A DNA stretch of 64,000 bases from Clostridia bacterium (GCA_018648645.1 JABGQS010000006.1:1-64000); one strand, 5' to 3'; positions 1 through 8,628 are shown, counted from the stretch's first letter. The notes: generated by a model not told the origin, from the letters alone. Program-made: numbers and translations.

Positions 1-18
1 TTTATTTTAACCGAGGTT

Positions 19-38
19 GAGCTCTTTGGCTCTTTTTT
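19..38 (+). terminator. Weak terminator-like hairpin of an upstream gene
   Basis: A short GAGC/GCTC hairpin is followed by a run of six T. It would end a transcript entering from the left, probably an earlier pilus gene. The stem is only four to five pairs, so the call is weak. The rest of positions 1-125 is the AT-rich leader of the first pilin gene, with AGGGAG at 111-116 as its ribosome site. Confidence 0.35.
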
Positions 39-125
39 ATTTGAATTCCCTTTTTACACCATTATACGGACTTTATCATATGTAGCATCAAACAAAAATC
101 TATATAATAAAGGGAGAATAAAAAA

Positions 126-473
126 ATGATGAAAATGTTTAGAAAGAACAAAAAAGGTTTCACGCTGATCGAGCTTATCGTTGTTATCGCGATTCTCGGA
201 ATACTTGCAGCAATCGCTATCCCAAGCTTTATCGGAATAACTGATGCAGCTGACGAGAGAGTTGACCTGACAAACGCCAGAGCAATGTGTACTGCAATTA
301 ACTCTTACAACGCTTTGAACCCGGACGCTAAGATTACTGACAAGTCACTTGCAGCAGCAGCAGCAGCTGATCTATGGCCGGTGGGTGTTGACAATGAAGC
401 AGAATGTCTTGCTTTGATCACAATTAGTGCAGACGGATTTGCTACGGTAACAGGTGTTGTGGTAACTACATAG
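126..473 (+). CDS. pilA: Type IV major prepilin (PilA-like)
   Basis: Likely main subunit of a type IV pilus, cleaved by the prepilin peptidase encoded next. The 115-residue product has a short basic leader ending at Gly11, then the signature FTLIELIVVIAILGILAAIA, with Glu16 (mature position +5) intact. The hydrophobic stretch at about 12-33 is both membrane anchor and pilus-core helix. The short C-terminal domain has an alanine run (near residues 77-84) and two cysteines (in AMC and EAEC) that could form a disulfide. ATG ATG lies after AGGGAG; the first ATG has the better spacing. A strong hairpin terminator follows the gene, consistent with a highly expressed pilin transcribed partly on its own. 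A ComGC-like pseudopilin is the alternative, but PilM/N/O downstream favour a pilus. Confidence 0.9.
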   Translation: MMKMFRKNKKGFTLIELIVVIAILGILAAIAIPSFIGITDAADERVDLTNARAMCTAINSYNALNPDAKITDKSLAAAAAADLWPVGVDNEAECLALITISADGFATVTGVVVTT

Positions 474-510
474 TTATCTAAACACAAAACTAAAAGTAAG
501 TGATTAGTTA

Positions 511-546
511 AATGAGCGGGAGATTATTTCTCTCGCTCATTTTCTG
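511..546 (+). terminator. Terminator after the pilin gene
   Basis: A 13-pair stem, AATGAGCGGGAGA against TCTCTCGCTCATT with one G-U wobble, is followed by TTTTC. It lies 38 bases past the pilin stop and before the prepilin peptidase gene. It probably lets the pilin be made in excess over the downstream assembly proteins. Confidence 0.7.
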
Positions 547-646
547 TGTCTGCTCGATGAATATGCTAGTTTCCAAAGTATAATAAATGTTTAAAACCCG
601 CCAATGTGTTTATATATATTTTGACAAAAACTTTAAGGAATAAAGA

Positions 647-1429
647 ATGAATATTGTGATAATGGTTTTGATATTTTTAGCGGGTATAGTGATTGGCAGT
701 TTTCTTAATGTGTGTATCTATCGTATACCAAAAGAGGAGTCGATAGCGAAAAACGGATCAGCCTGCATGAGCTGCGGCGCTAAGCTGACGTTGATTGATT
801 TAATACCTGTTTTCAGCTATTTGGTACTGCGCGGTAAATGTCGTCATTGCAAAACAAGGTTCTCTGCACAGTACCCTATCATAGAAGCGATAACAGGAGT
901 ATTATTTTTACTGTTATACTTAAAATTTGGTTTAAACTATGTTATAATAATCTACGCTGCGCTGATTGCGATACTTATCGTAATTACGTTGATTGACTAT
1001 AGACACATGATTATACCGAATGGATTGATAATAGCGGGTCTTGTCGTTGGTGTAGCGCAGCTTATCGCCGCGATATTCACAACAGGCATATTTGAAAACT
1101 GGCTCGTTTATGTAATTGGATTTTTTGCCGGCGGCCTTCCCCTATTGCTCATCGCATTGTTTACAACATTCGTACTCAAAAAAGAAGCAATTGGCGGAGG
1201 CGACATCAAATTGATGGCGTTTGCCGGATTGATATTAGGATGGAAGCTGTTGATACCGGCGTTTTTTATCGGTATCGTGGTTGGAGCTATAGTCAGCGTT
1301 GTGCTGATGGCGACCAAAAAGAAAAAGCGCGGAGACGAAATACCATTTGGTCCATTTTTGTGTTTTGGGATCTTAGTCAGTATATTCTTTGGACAAGAAA
1401 TTTTCAATTGGTATTTGGGGATGTTTTAA
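647..1429 (+). CDS. pilD: Prepilin peptidase (A24 family, PilD-like)
   Basis: Membrane aspartyl protease that removes the leader of prepilins and, in the full-length type, methylates the new N-terminus. The 260-residue protein starts with a membrane helix containing GSFLNVCIYR. It then has a cytoplasmic loop with two cysteine pairs (C40xxC43 and C65xxC68), which marks the bifunctional peptidase/methyltransferase type. Both catalytic aspartates are visible, in LIDYRHMIIPN and in GGGDIKLM (the family GxGD motif). About seven further hydrophobic segments follow. It sits between the major pilin and the minor pilins, its substrates. AAGGA precedes the ATG. Confidence 0.95.
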   Translation: MNIVIMVLIFLAGIVIGSFLNVCIYRIPKEESIAKNGSACMSCGAKLTLIDLIPVFSYLVLRGKCRHCKTRFSAQYPIIEAITGVLFLLLYLKFGLNYVIIIYAALIAILIVITLIDYRHMIIPNGLIIAGLVVGVAQLIAAIFTTGIFENWLVYVIGFFAGGLPLLLIALFTTFVLKKEAIGGGDIKLMAFAGLILGWKLLIPAFFIGIVVGAIVSVVLMATKKKKRGDEIPFGPFLCFGILVSIFFGQEIFNWYLGMF

Positions 1430-1430
1430 G

Positions 1431-2174
1431 ATGAAGAAGAAAATTTTTAACAAACGCGGATTTGGCTTATTGGAAACGGTGATTGCAATTGCAATTCTGG
1501 CCGCTATTGCGCTGCCGCTTTTGAATATATTTGTGCAGTCTGCTCAGGTTGATGAATTGGCTATAGGCGTTTTGAATGCAAATTACATATCGCAGGACTA
1601 TACTGAGAAACTCGATACTATGACGTACAGCGAGGTGTTGGCAGACGTGCCTTACCGCCGTCAGATAGACAGCTACTACTTAACGGCTGTCATTAAGCCA
1701 TATGGAGCGGCCGGAGACGCCGCCGGCAACCAGATTGATTATGCGCATGTGATTATTTTTGATGATAATACCATGCTTGCCGTAATGCCGGATGGACAGT
1801 CACTCACGTACTCTAGTGTACCTTCGACCATGACCTTCTCCTCTACCGGATTTTCGTACTCATTTATTGGAGGAGCAAGCGCATTGACAGGTACTTTAGA
1901 TTACGGTAACTGCGTTGTTTCGATTAACTCCATGAGCCAAACCAGCGAAGTTACTATGAGTGTTACGCTTGGCAGCTCGTTTAAAGCGATGTTGTACTGT
2001 CCATCGTACTATACCGACAACTATACGTTTACCGGTGACAGCGAAGTGATTGAGAACCTTTTGACTTCTGAAAAGTCATTGATTCATGTGACGACGTATG
2101 TGTATGATGATGCATTCTCGAGCGAAGTAGTGGCTAGCCTTGAAAGCTATGTGTCGCTGATGAATTGGGAGTAG
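1431..2174 (+). CDS. Minor prepilin-like protein (PilV-like)
   Basis: A 247-residue protein with an N-terminal prepilin signal: basic leader ending in Gly, then FGLLETVIAIAILAAIALPL with Glu at mature position +5. The rest is a soluble domain rich in Ser, Thr and Tyr. The ATG at 1431 lies one base after the preceding stop codon and is chosen over an upstream in-frame codon at 1389, which would put 14 extra residues before the leader and overlap the peptidase gene. Tight packing with the next gene (4-base gap) indicates one operon. Expected to be a minor pilin at the tip or in the initiation complex; no specific subfamily is recognised beyond the signal. Confidence 0.8.
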   Translation: MKKKIFNKRGFGLLETVIAIAILAAIALPLLNIFVQSAQVDELAIGVLNANYISQDYTEKLDTMTYSEVLADVPYRRQIDSYYLTAVIKPYGAAGDAAGNQIDYAHVIIFDDNTMLAVMPDGQSLTYSSVPSTMTFSSTGFSYSFIGGASALTGTLDYGNCVVSINSMSQTSEVTMSVTLGSSFKAMLYCPSYYTDNYTFTGDSEVIENLLTSEKSLIHVTTYVYDDAFSSEVVASLESYVSLMNWE

Positions 2175-2178
2175 CGCT

Positions 2179-2580
2179 ATGAAAAGAAGAAGAGGATTTA
2201 CGTTAATAGAAGTCATTATCACTCTTGCTGTTTTAGGCGCTGTAGGTATGTTGGTGTATACACTTTTTGGGCAAGGATTTAGTCTATATGCCGAGGAAGC
2301 GAATTCTGCGGAAAAACAAACTGAAATGCGGCTCGTTCTGTCTGAGATAACGAACAAAGCCAGAGTGACTGATGAGGCTTCAATAAGCTATTCGAGCGGG
2401 CAGTTGACAGTTGATGACTATGTGTATGCGCTGAACGGAAACAGGGTGATTAGGAACAGTACAGAGCTTGCAACGGACATTACAATATTCGATGTAAGTA
2501 TTGTTGACGGGTTGCTGGAAATTAGGATTGTGAACACCGAGGGTGACGAGATCACGACATCGCTGTTTTTATCGAATTAG
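2179..2580 (+). CDS. Minor prepilin-like protein (PilW/GspJ-like signal)
   Basis: A 133-residue protein with a very short leader, MKRRRG, before FTLIEVIITLAVLGAVGMLV; Glu at +5 is present. The C-terminal part has alternating beta-strand-like segments (SGQLTVDDYVYALNG, DGLLEIRIVNTEGD), typical of minor pseudopilins. It follows the PilV-like gene after four bases. It is likely to be assembled with the neighbouring minor pilins as a priming complex. Confidence 0.8.
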   Translation: MKRRRGFTLIEVIITLAVLGAVGMLVYTLFGQGFSLYAEEANSAEKQTEMRLVLSEITNKARVTDEASISYSSGQLTVDDYVYALNGNRVIRNSTELATDITIFDVSIVDGLLEIRIVNTEGDEITTSLFLSN

Positions 2581-2682
2581 TAATCAATTATGATTAGCAT
2601 ATTAAAGATAGAATAATGATTAGTATTTGCAAGATTACATGTGACCTACGCTAAATAAATAAGTGTAGTGAGGTGAAAGATG

Positions 2683-4161
2683 ATGAGAAACATTAATAAA
2701 CTTTTGAAATCTAAGAAAGGCTCAACGATACTAACCGTTGTTATTGTTATGGTTGTGCTCGTTTTACTTGGGCAAGCGATTACGATGCTGACTCTTGGTA
2801 CTTTGAGGAGCAATGTTGCAGATTCGTCCAATAACGAGGCGTATTATGCTGCAGAGTCGGGTATCAACAGCGCAATCGACCAGTTGAAGCTGGAGGTTGT
2901 GTCGTACTACAAGGCTATGGGCGAAGCTTCCTCAAGCGAATTTAACGTGCTTTTTGGCTCTTTTGCAACCAATATTAACACAAATGCGCAAACTATGTTT
3001 GTCGAGCCTACATTAGTTAGCGGGTCGACCAGCACAACTTTTTATGTGGGTGGTTACGATTCGGTAAATGATGTATGTGAGTTTAACATTCAGTGCATTT
3101 CTATGACACCGGACGAGGCGCAGTATCAAGTGAATGCGACCGTTTATGTAAAGAAGATTGATATAAGCGTAACGGGCGGAAGCCTTTCAGTGCCTGACAA
3201 TGCTGCATTGGTTGTCGGCGGTGAGCTGGACCTTGATTACGACAGCGGAATTGGTATTAACGGTGGAGATGTATATGTAGGCTCGATATCGTTTGAGTCG
3301 ACAAAAAAGAATAAGGTACCTTATAGCATTTCCGGAGGAGATTTGTACATTGATCCTAGTGTTGGCGCTTCGTTGGAAGACCCTTATGTTTTCCCTTCAT
3401 ACAGCGATCCCAGTATGAGTTCTCCAAACTTTGTTGCAACTACAGATACAACGATTAACTGGGCGAATGTACCGCCCTCCCCCGTGGCAATTACTACTCT
3501 GCCCGGTGTGCAGTTGACTCTAGACTGCGATATTGATAGCGGCGTGATACATGGCAAAGGCGATGTTATTGTTACGAGCGGGTCGTATGATGCTGACTTG
3601 TATGTGGACGGAAATTTGACTCTGGGCAGCTGCGATTTTAACGGTGATATATACGTTAGAGGCAATTTTAACGGTCAGAATGCAGTTATCAGAGGTAATC
3701 TAATTGTTGACGGGAACATAACATGGAGCAGCGGATATAGCGTGGGCGACATTCAAGCAGGCGGATTTGTTGATATCAGAGATGCATCCAGCGTGTGTAG
3801 TATTGCGGCTGTTAGCGATATCTACATTGAAAGCGTCGGAATTAGTGCGGGATTGATATATTCTTCGGGAAATATTACAATCGGTGACTGCGCTGTCAGT
3901 GCTGTTCTGTACTCATACGGAGATTTAGTTATTACCGGCGGAATGTATGTTGAGGGCGCAATTTTTGCAAAAGAGGACTTCTACTTCCAAAACCCGGGTC
4001 CTTATATGAATATGGGATATGATCCGGAATTTGTGAAGAGTATTATTGATGAAGCGAATATAAACTTATTTGGTGGCGGTGGCGGCGGTGGTACGCAGCC
4101 TACGCTTGACGCGAGCATCTTTGTGTCGCAAGAAATTACGCCCGTAGGGCGAGTAAACTAA
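2683..4161 (+). CDS. PilX-like pilus protein with beta-solenoid-like body
   Basis: About 492 residues. The N-terminus (KKGSTILTVVIVMVVLVLL) resembles the PilX N-terminal prepilin-like domain, but the +5 position is Thr instead of Glu. The following segment (NNEAYYAAESGINSAIDQL) is typical of PilX-type proteins. Residues of about 150-450 form a ladder of short repeats with Gly-Asp turns (SGDLYID, ADLYVDGNLTLG, GDIYVRGNF, RGNLIVDGNITW, SSGNITIG, YGDLVITGG), as expected of a right-handed beta-helix such as bactofilins. Seven consecutive glycines stand near the C-terminus. Start: ATG ATG at 2680/2683; the second lies 6 bases after AGGTGA and is preferred. Likely a surface or tip component of the pilus; the function of the solenoid is inferred. 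Confidence 0.75.
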   Translation: MRNINKLLKSKKGSTILTVVIVMVVLVLLGQAITMLTLGTLRSNVADSSNNEAYYAAESGINSAIDQLKLEVVSYYKAMGEASSSEFNVLFGSFATNINTNAQTMFVEPTLVSGSTSTTFYVGGYDSVNDVCEFNIQCISMTPDEAQYQVNATVYVKKIDISVTGGSLSVPDNAALVVGGELDLDYDSGIGINGGDVYVGSISFESTKKNKVPYSISGGDLYIDPSVGASLEDPYVFPSYSDPSMSSPNFVATTDTTINWANVPPSPVAITTLPGVQLTLDCDIDSGVIHGKGDVIVTSGSYDADLYVDGNLTLGSCDFNGDIYVRGNFNGQNAVIRGNLIVDGNITWSSGYSVGDIQAGGFVDIRDASSVCSIAAVSDIYIESVGISAGLIYSSGNITIGDCAVSAVLYSYGDLVITGGMYVEGAIFAKEDFYFQNPGPYMNMGYDPEFVKSIIDEANINLFGGGGGGGTQPTLDASIFVSQEITPVGRVN

Positions 4162-4171
4162 GGAGAGACCT

Positions 4172-5218
4172 ATGCCTATTAAACAAGTACCGGCTATCGC
4201 GATTGACATTGGGCACTCGTATTTGAAAATTATCCAAACGGGTTCTAATGGACAGATTAATAAGTTTGTTGTGCACAAAATGCCGGAAGGATGTGTTGAT
4301 GATCTTAATATATCGTCTGAGGAAACTTTGATTGAGTCTTTAAAGAAGGCAAAAAAGGAGTCTCGTTTGCCTAGCAGCAAGTGCATTCTTGTACTAAGCG
4401 GCAGTGACATTATCGCAAGACATTTTACGCTTCCAAAGCTTGATGAGGAGGATTTGTATCAAAACATCCTTCATGAAATGTCCGGTTATCTGCCTGTTGA
4501 TCCCGAGAAATATTACGTGGATTACAAGATTGCGGAAACTGTTGAAGAGGATGGCGTTCAAATGTATAAGGTGCTTGTTACGAGTGCCAGCAAGCGCATC
4601 ATCAATGGATATAAAAAAGCTATGAAGGCAGCTGGATTTGCTCCTAAGATTGTTGATACAAGTGAAAATGCATGCGAAAAGCTTTTGCGGTATAATAATC
4701 AGGTGAACCCTGAATTTTCTATTGAAGGTGGCGTGTGCTTCCTTGATTTTGGCACAAAGTATACACGTGCGAATCTTTATAATAACGGTTTGTATTATGT
4801 TAGCAACGATTTGAAGAGATCAAGCCAAAGTATAACCGAAGTAATAGCGAAAGTTGCCGGCAAGGATATACTTACCTCTGAAACATTAAAGAGAAAGAAT
4901 GACTATTTGTCCGGCACACACGAGAATGAAGAGCTTAGCAAAGCCATTAAATATGAGATTGATTCCCTCGTGTTTGAAGTTTCAAGGGTATTTGATTATT
5001 TTAGAAATCGTACTAAAAATACGATAAACACGATTTATTTATCGGGCGGCGGCAGCTTGCTTCAAGGACTGCAGCCATACCTCGAGCAGCATATAGGCAT
5101 CCCTGTGCAGTATGCTTCCGGATTGATTAGCCGTGACAATGTTAAGAAGAATGTTGACACTACAGGGTTTGGAATATTGCTTAATGCGTATGCAGCCACG
5201 TATAGGGAGGAATTATGA
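4172..5218 (+). CDS. pilM: Type IV pilus assembly protein PilM
   Basis: Cytoplasmic actin-fold ATPase-like protein that binds the N-terminus of PilN and ties the pilus inner platform to the motor. The 348-residue product begins with VPAIAIDIGHSYLKI, a phosphate-1 motif of the FtsA/MreB/PilM fold. The second half holds GGVCFLDFGTKYTRANLY (phosphate 2) and NTIYLSGGGSLLQGL (adenosine motif). The length matches the family. AGGAGAG precedes the ATG. The stop overlaps the start of the PilN gene by 4 bases, so the two are translationally coupled. Confidence 0.93.
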   Translation: MPIKQVPAIAIDIGHSYLKIIQTGSNGQINKFVVHKMPEGCVDDLNISSEETLIESLKKAKKESRLPSSKCILVLSGSDIIARHFTLPKLDEEDLYQNILHEMSGYLPVDPEKYYVDYKIAETVEEDGVQMYKVLVTSASKRIINGYKKAMKAAGFAPKIVDTSENACEKLLRYNNQVNPEFSIEGGVCFLDFGTKYTRANLYNNGLYYVSNDLKRSSQSITEVIAKVAGKDILTSETLKRKNDYLSGTHENEELSKAIKYEIDSLVFEVSRVFDYFRNRTKNTINTIYLSGGGSLLQGLQPYLEQHIGIPVQYASGLISRDNVKKNVDTTGFGILLNAYAATYREEL

Positions 5219-5871
5219 TTAAAAACGATATTAATCTAGTATTTAAACGAAAAACTAAACAGTACTCCCCCAAGAGTCTTGCGATAACCATTGTGGCTGT
5301 TACAGTTATCGGAGTCGGTGTGTTTTTTGGGATTACACTGCCGACAAAAAATTTAGCTGCGACCAAGAAGGCTGTTACAAATTTGGAGAATGAAATTGCG
5401 CAGTATTCTGCACTGGCGATGTCCTCGGGAGAAACTGATGAGATGAGTGAGGTTCCTGCCGATTTGACGCTGGAGACAGTTTTGATTATAAAGTCGGAGA
5501 AATTGTCATCGCTAAATGAGCAGCTTGATGGCTTAAAGCTTATTTCGACGGCGGAATCAAATGCACTTGCGTATATATATGCGATTGAGGAGTCTATTCC
5601 GGGAGAAATTAATATAGGCAACTTGATTATGAACGGGCAAACCCTGGAGATTATCGGTATATCGTATGATGATACTTCTCTGGCAACATTTTGTTTGCGC
5701 CTTAGAGAGACCGGAATGTTCACTGATGTCTTTGTATCGACTAGTATGGTTCGGTTCCCGGGTGAGAAATCCGCGATTTTTACGATTTCAGCAGAATTGA
5801 TAGAGTCGCTTGATGCTATGCCTGTGCCGCAAGATGAAAGCGTCGCTGCAGATAATGGAGGTAACCAATGA
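5215..5871 (+). CDS. pilN: Type IV pilus assembly protein PilN-like
   Basis: A 218-residue bitopic membrane protein. The cytoplasmic N-terminus has INLVFKRK, equivalent to the INLLP-type PilM-binding motif. A membrane helix follows at about 24-45, then a coiled-coil segment (TKKAVTNLENEIAQ and EKLSSLNEQLDGLK) and a ferredoxin-like PilN domain. It starts inside the pilM stop and ends 4 bases into pilO, so pilM-N-O form a coupled unit. The sequence is divergent, but position, topology and motif support the call. Confidence 0.85.
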   Translation: MIKNDINLVFKRKTKQYSPKSLAITIVAVTVIGVGVFFGITLPTKNLAATKKAVTNLENEIAQYSALAMSSGETDEMSEVPADLTLETVLIIKSEKLSSLNEQLDGLKLISTAESNALAYIYAIEESIPGEINIGNLIMNGQTLEIIGISYDDTSLATFCLRLRETGMFTDVFVSTSMVRFPGEKSAIFTISAELIESLDAMPVPQDESVAADNGGNQ

Positions 5872-6632
5872 AAATATCTAAACGAGAAAGAACTTTAATT
5901 TTTATTGTGTTGATTCTAGCTGCTGTAGGCGCGTATTATCTGTTGTTCCTCAAGCCGTATATGACAGAAATAAACGAGCTTAATATTGAGAAAGCGAATA
6001 GCGAAATCCAAGTTGAGACATATGCCCAGCTTAAAACGAATGTGGATGCATTGGACGTTCAAATTGAAGAGAAGGAAGCTGAAATCATCGAGTATAGCAA
6101 GAATATTTCGACCGGATTTGATCAGCCCCCGGTGTTGGTGTACTTAGAAGATACGGTTGGGATGTATGCACAAAAGAAAATGTTTGTATTTGGTATGGCT
6201 GATTATATGGGACAAATGACTATCAGTCCGGTAATTATTACGATGGTTACTACGTATGATGGGCTTACGGGATTTATCGATGAAGTAACTCAAAATGATT
6301 ATATTGTAAATGTAACTCAAATTGAGGCACGAATTGTTGAACAGGCTGCTGATCCGGATGAGCAGGTTGGCGAGGAAGCTGTAGAGGAAGCGCCGATAGA
6401 TGCCGGTGATGATGGAGAGGCCGATGATGCGGCCGAGCCTGTAATGCAAGAAGTTACACCGGAGGTTATAGAGTACATCAGTGAAGGGATTGAGCTTGTA
6501 GCAAACTCTGATCAGCTGTTGGAAGTATCAATTACATTGGAAATTTATACAATGGCCGGCGATGTTCCGAGTGACACAGTTTACATATTCGACAACAATG
6601 ATTATATCTATGGCGGAGACATATTCTATTAA
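5868..6632 (+). CDS. pilO: Type IV pilus assembly protein PilO-like
   Basis: A 254-residue bitopic membrane protein: short basic N-terminus, one membrane helix at about 10-28, a coiled coil (NELNIEKANSEIQ to EEKEAEIIEY) and a C-terminal ferredoxin-like domain. It partners PilN in the inner-membrane ring. An acidic insertion at about residues 158-200, rich in Glu, Asp and Ala, separates two halves of the periphery domain and is not typical of PilO. It is the last gene of the pilus operon here; no PilP or PilQ secretin follows, as expected for a single-membrane cell. The stop is one base from that of the opposing WYL regulator, without an obvious terminator between. Confidence 0.8.
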   Translation: MKISKRERTLIFIVLILAAVGAYYLLFLKPYMTEINELNIEKANSEIQVETYAQLKTNVDALDVQIEEKEAEIIEYSKNISTGFDQPPVLVYLEDTVGMYAQKKMFVFGMADYMGQMTISPVIITMVTTYDGLTGFIDEVTQNDYIVNVTQIEARIVEQAADPDEQVGEEAVEEAPIDAGDDGEADDAAEPVMQEVTPEVIEYISEGIELVANSDQLLEVSITLEIYTMAGDVPSDTVYIFDNNDYIYGGDIFY

Positions 6633-6633
6633 A

Positions 6634-7635
6634 CTAATCGCTGTAGACGCCGGCGAGATTGCTGAGCATATCTTTAATCTCGCTGCGCAGACTGTTTGGT
6701 GACAGAACTTCAATATTGTCGCCAAACAGAGTAATCCAAGATAGAAAACCGGGGCTGACGCGAACCTTCGTTGAGATGGTGAACCAGCCCTTTTTTATTT
6801 CGCTGACATCGACATCCAGCCCGAACCTGTCGAAAACGGCGGTGGCCAGTGATTCGTGGAATCGAATACGAACGTTTTTTGACTGACCGCCGAACATGTT
6901 AAACAAAGTTTTGTGATACTCATCGTAATCAAGATAGTTCTTGTATTCGGAAACCTCTTTTATCTCCCTGGCGCTCGCGTCCAGAACCTCGATTTTAGTC
7001 ATGCGATCAATGCGAAAATGGGAGAGATTATCGTATTTATCTATATTGCATATCAAATAGTACGCATCTTCGAACCACATTAACGAGTATGGCGAGGCAA
7101 AATACCTAGCGCCTTCTTTTCTTATACGCTGGGTTTTATCGGGCAGATACTCAAAGTATAAAAACGAAATACGTTTGCTGTTGTTTTTGGCTGTAACAAT
7201 CTTGTCAATGTTATAGTAAACTTCATCATTCTTTGTTTTTTGCGTGCGTGCAAGTTCAATTCTTTGGCGGAATATTGACGCTTGACGATTACTGAACAGC
7301 CCCGAAATTTTATCGAGAAGCTCTGAGCTTTTTTTCTGCGTTACGAACTTTGCTGCGCAGACAGCGCTTGCAAAAATTTCGGCCTCTGCCTGCTCAAAAA
7401 TATTCTCGTTCAAAAAGTAGGCAATCTCACCTTCTATCGGAACTTTGATGACATCGTAGTTTAGATCGCGCAGCAGCGCAATGTCTGCGTATATTGATTT
7501 TCTCTCTGCGTCGATGTTGAATTTCTTTAAATGAGCAAGGATTTGCACCATGGTTTTAGGGTTTTGCTCGTCCGTTTCGGTTTGCAAAAACTTTAGCAGC
7601 AGTAGCAATTTCGCGCGTTTAGGATATGTTTGCAA
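6634..7635 (-). CDS. WYL-domain transcriptional regulator
   Basis: Predicted DNA-binding repressor or activator with an N-terminal winged helix-turn-helix (about 5-65; NIDAERKSIYADIALLRDL is the recognition region) and a WYL sensor domain (about 125-205; the motif appears as AYYLIC), then a WCX-like C-terminal domain. Such proteins sense small ligands or nucleic acids. Start: the longest reading frame uses GTG at 7668 without a ribosome site. A TTG at 7635 is preceded by AAGGGGAG at 7643-7650 at ideal spacing and gives the N-terminus MQTYPKRAKLLLLLKFLQ, usual for this family, so it is preferred (333 residues). Divergent from the downstream sugar isomerase-like gene, a possible target. Confidence 0.85.
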   Translation of the reverse strand: MQTYPKRAKLLLLLKFLQTETDEQNPKTMVQILAHLKKFNIDAERKSIYADIALLRDLNYDVIKVPIEGEIAYFLNENIFEQAEAEIFASAVCAAKFVTQKKSSELLDKISGLFSNRQASIFRQRIELARTQKTKNDEVYYNIDKIVTAKNNSKRISFLYFEYLPDKTQRIRKEGARYFASPYSLMWFEDAYYLICNIDKYDNLSHFRIDRMTKIEVLDASAREIKEVSEYKNYLDYDEYHKTLFNMFGGQSKNVRIRFHESLATAVFDRFGLDVDVSEIKKGWFTISTKVRVSPGFLSWITLFGDNIEVLSPNSLRSEIKDMLSNLAGVYSD

Positions 7636-7721
7636 TGGTCTTCTCCCCTTTTGAATAATATTTGACACACAGCGTACTATACTTCATAATTATACCATAC
7701 ATTTTTTAAGGAGAATTTTCA

Positions 7722-7814
7722 ATGGAAAACTACGAAAGTGCGAAAATTAACAAGTGGAGTTTACTTTTGGCAGCTAATATTTCTGCTATGCCGACAATCG
7801 GGAGTGGGTATTAG
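7722..7814 (+). CDS. Putative 30-residue peptide upstream of the isomerase-like gene
   Basis: AAGGAG stands 7 bases before an ATG that opens a 30-codon frame (begins MENYESAKINKW, ends PTIGSGY) and stops at TAG, one base before the ATG of the next gene. The ribosome site is better than that of the downstream gene. It may be a small protein, a coupling leader, or the remnant of a former start. No homolog is recognised and the translation is inferred only from the ribosome site and spacing. Confidence 0.4.
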   Translation: MENYESAKINKWSLLLAANISAMPTIGSGY

Positions 7815-7815
7815 T

Positions 7816-8628
7816 ATGATTACAGGGATGTCTACAGCTTGCTTTTTTCCTGATCTTTATATTGAACAGGCAGTCAAACAGATGGGCAAAATGGGTATAG
7901 ATAATATTGAAGTTTTTTTTAGTACGCTTTCTGAGTATAAACCGGAATTCATTAAGGAATTTAAAAAGAGAGTTGACGACAGCGCAGCGAGCGTATACTC
8001 TGTGCATCCGCTGTCGCTTCAGTTTGAGCCGCAGCTGTTTAGCAGCCATAAACGCAGCAGACGCGACAGCCTTGATATATATGAGCAAGTGCTGCAAGCG
8101 GGTGCACAGCTTGGCGCTAAGTTGTATGTGATGCACGGCCCTGCGCATGTGAAACGTGCATGTCCGTTGAACTTGAACTATGAGTATGTTGCGCATCGCG
8201 TTAATCCGCTGGCGCAAATGGCAAAAAGCTATGGGATTAAACTGTCTTGGGAGAATGTACATTGGTGTTGGTATGCGCAGCCCGATTTTTCAAGAAAACT
8301 TGAGCCGTTCCTGGACACAGATAATTTATATTATACACTTGATATTAAGCAAGCGGCGCAAGCGGGGTTTGACCCTGTGTTGTTCGTGAATCAGATGGGA
8401 AACAGGCTCGCTAATGTGCACGTGTGTGATTACTCTGTAACGCAGGAAGCGGGTATCGTTCCAATGCTGCCTTTTCGAGGCGAGATGGATTTTGATGCAC
8501 TCAGGAGTGCTCTTGCTAAGAATTCGTTCGATGATGCTATCATGCTTGAAGTGTATAGCAGCAACTACAAGGATTACGATGAGCTTAGGCAAACTTACAG
8601 CGAAGTTAGTGATTATTTTATTGTGTGA
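7816..8628 (+). CDS. Sugar phosphate isomerase/epimerase-like TIM-barrel protein
   Basis: A 270-residue protein of the xylose-isomerase-like TIM-barrel (AP endonuclease 2) superfamily, which isomerises or epimerises sugars and polyols with a divalent metal. Barrel strands carry candidate metal ligands: NIEVFFSTL, MHGPAH, LSWENVHWCW, YTLDIKQA, NVHVCDY and IMLEVYSSN. The ATG at 7816 fits the family N-terminus (MITGMSTACFFPDLYIEQA) with GGGAGTG 10 bases upstream. The frame is open further up to 7738 but that extension looks non-coding. It is divergent from a WYL regulator. The exact substrate cannot be read from the sequence. Confidence 0.85.
   Translation: MITGMSTACFFPDLYIEQAVKQMGKMGIDNIEVFFSTLSEYKPEFIKEFKKRVDDSAASVYSVHPLSLQFEPQLFSSHKRSRRDSLDIYEQVLQAGAQLGAKLYVMHGPAHVKRACPLNLNYEYVAHRVNPLAQMAKSYGIKLSWENVHWCWYAQPDFSRKLEPFLDTDNLYYTLDIKQAAQAGFDPVLFVNQMGNRLANVHVCDYSVTQEAGIVPMLPFRGEMDFDALRSALAKNSFDDAIMLEVYSSNYKDYDELRQTYSEVSDYFIV

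Noticed and set aside
1389-1430. Upstream start for the PilV-like prepilin
   Set aside because: Would overlap the peptidase gene and put extra residues before the basic prepilin leader.
7636-7668. GTG start for the WYL regulator
   Set aside because: No ribosome site; AAGGGGAG lies inside this segment and points to TTG at 7635.
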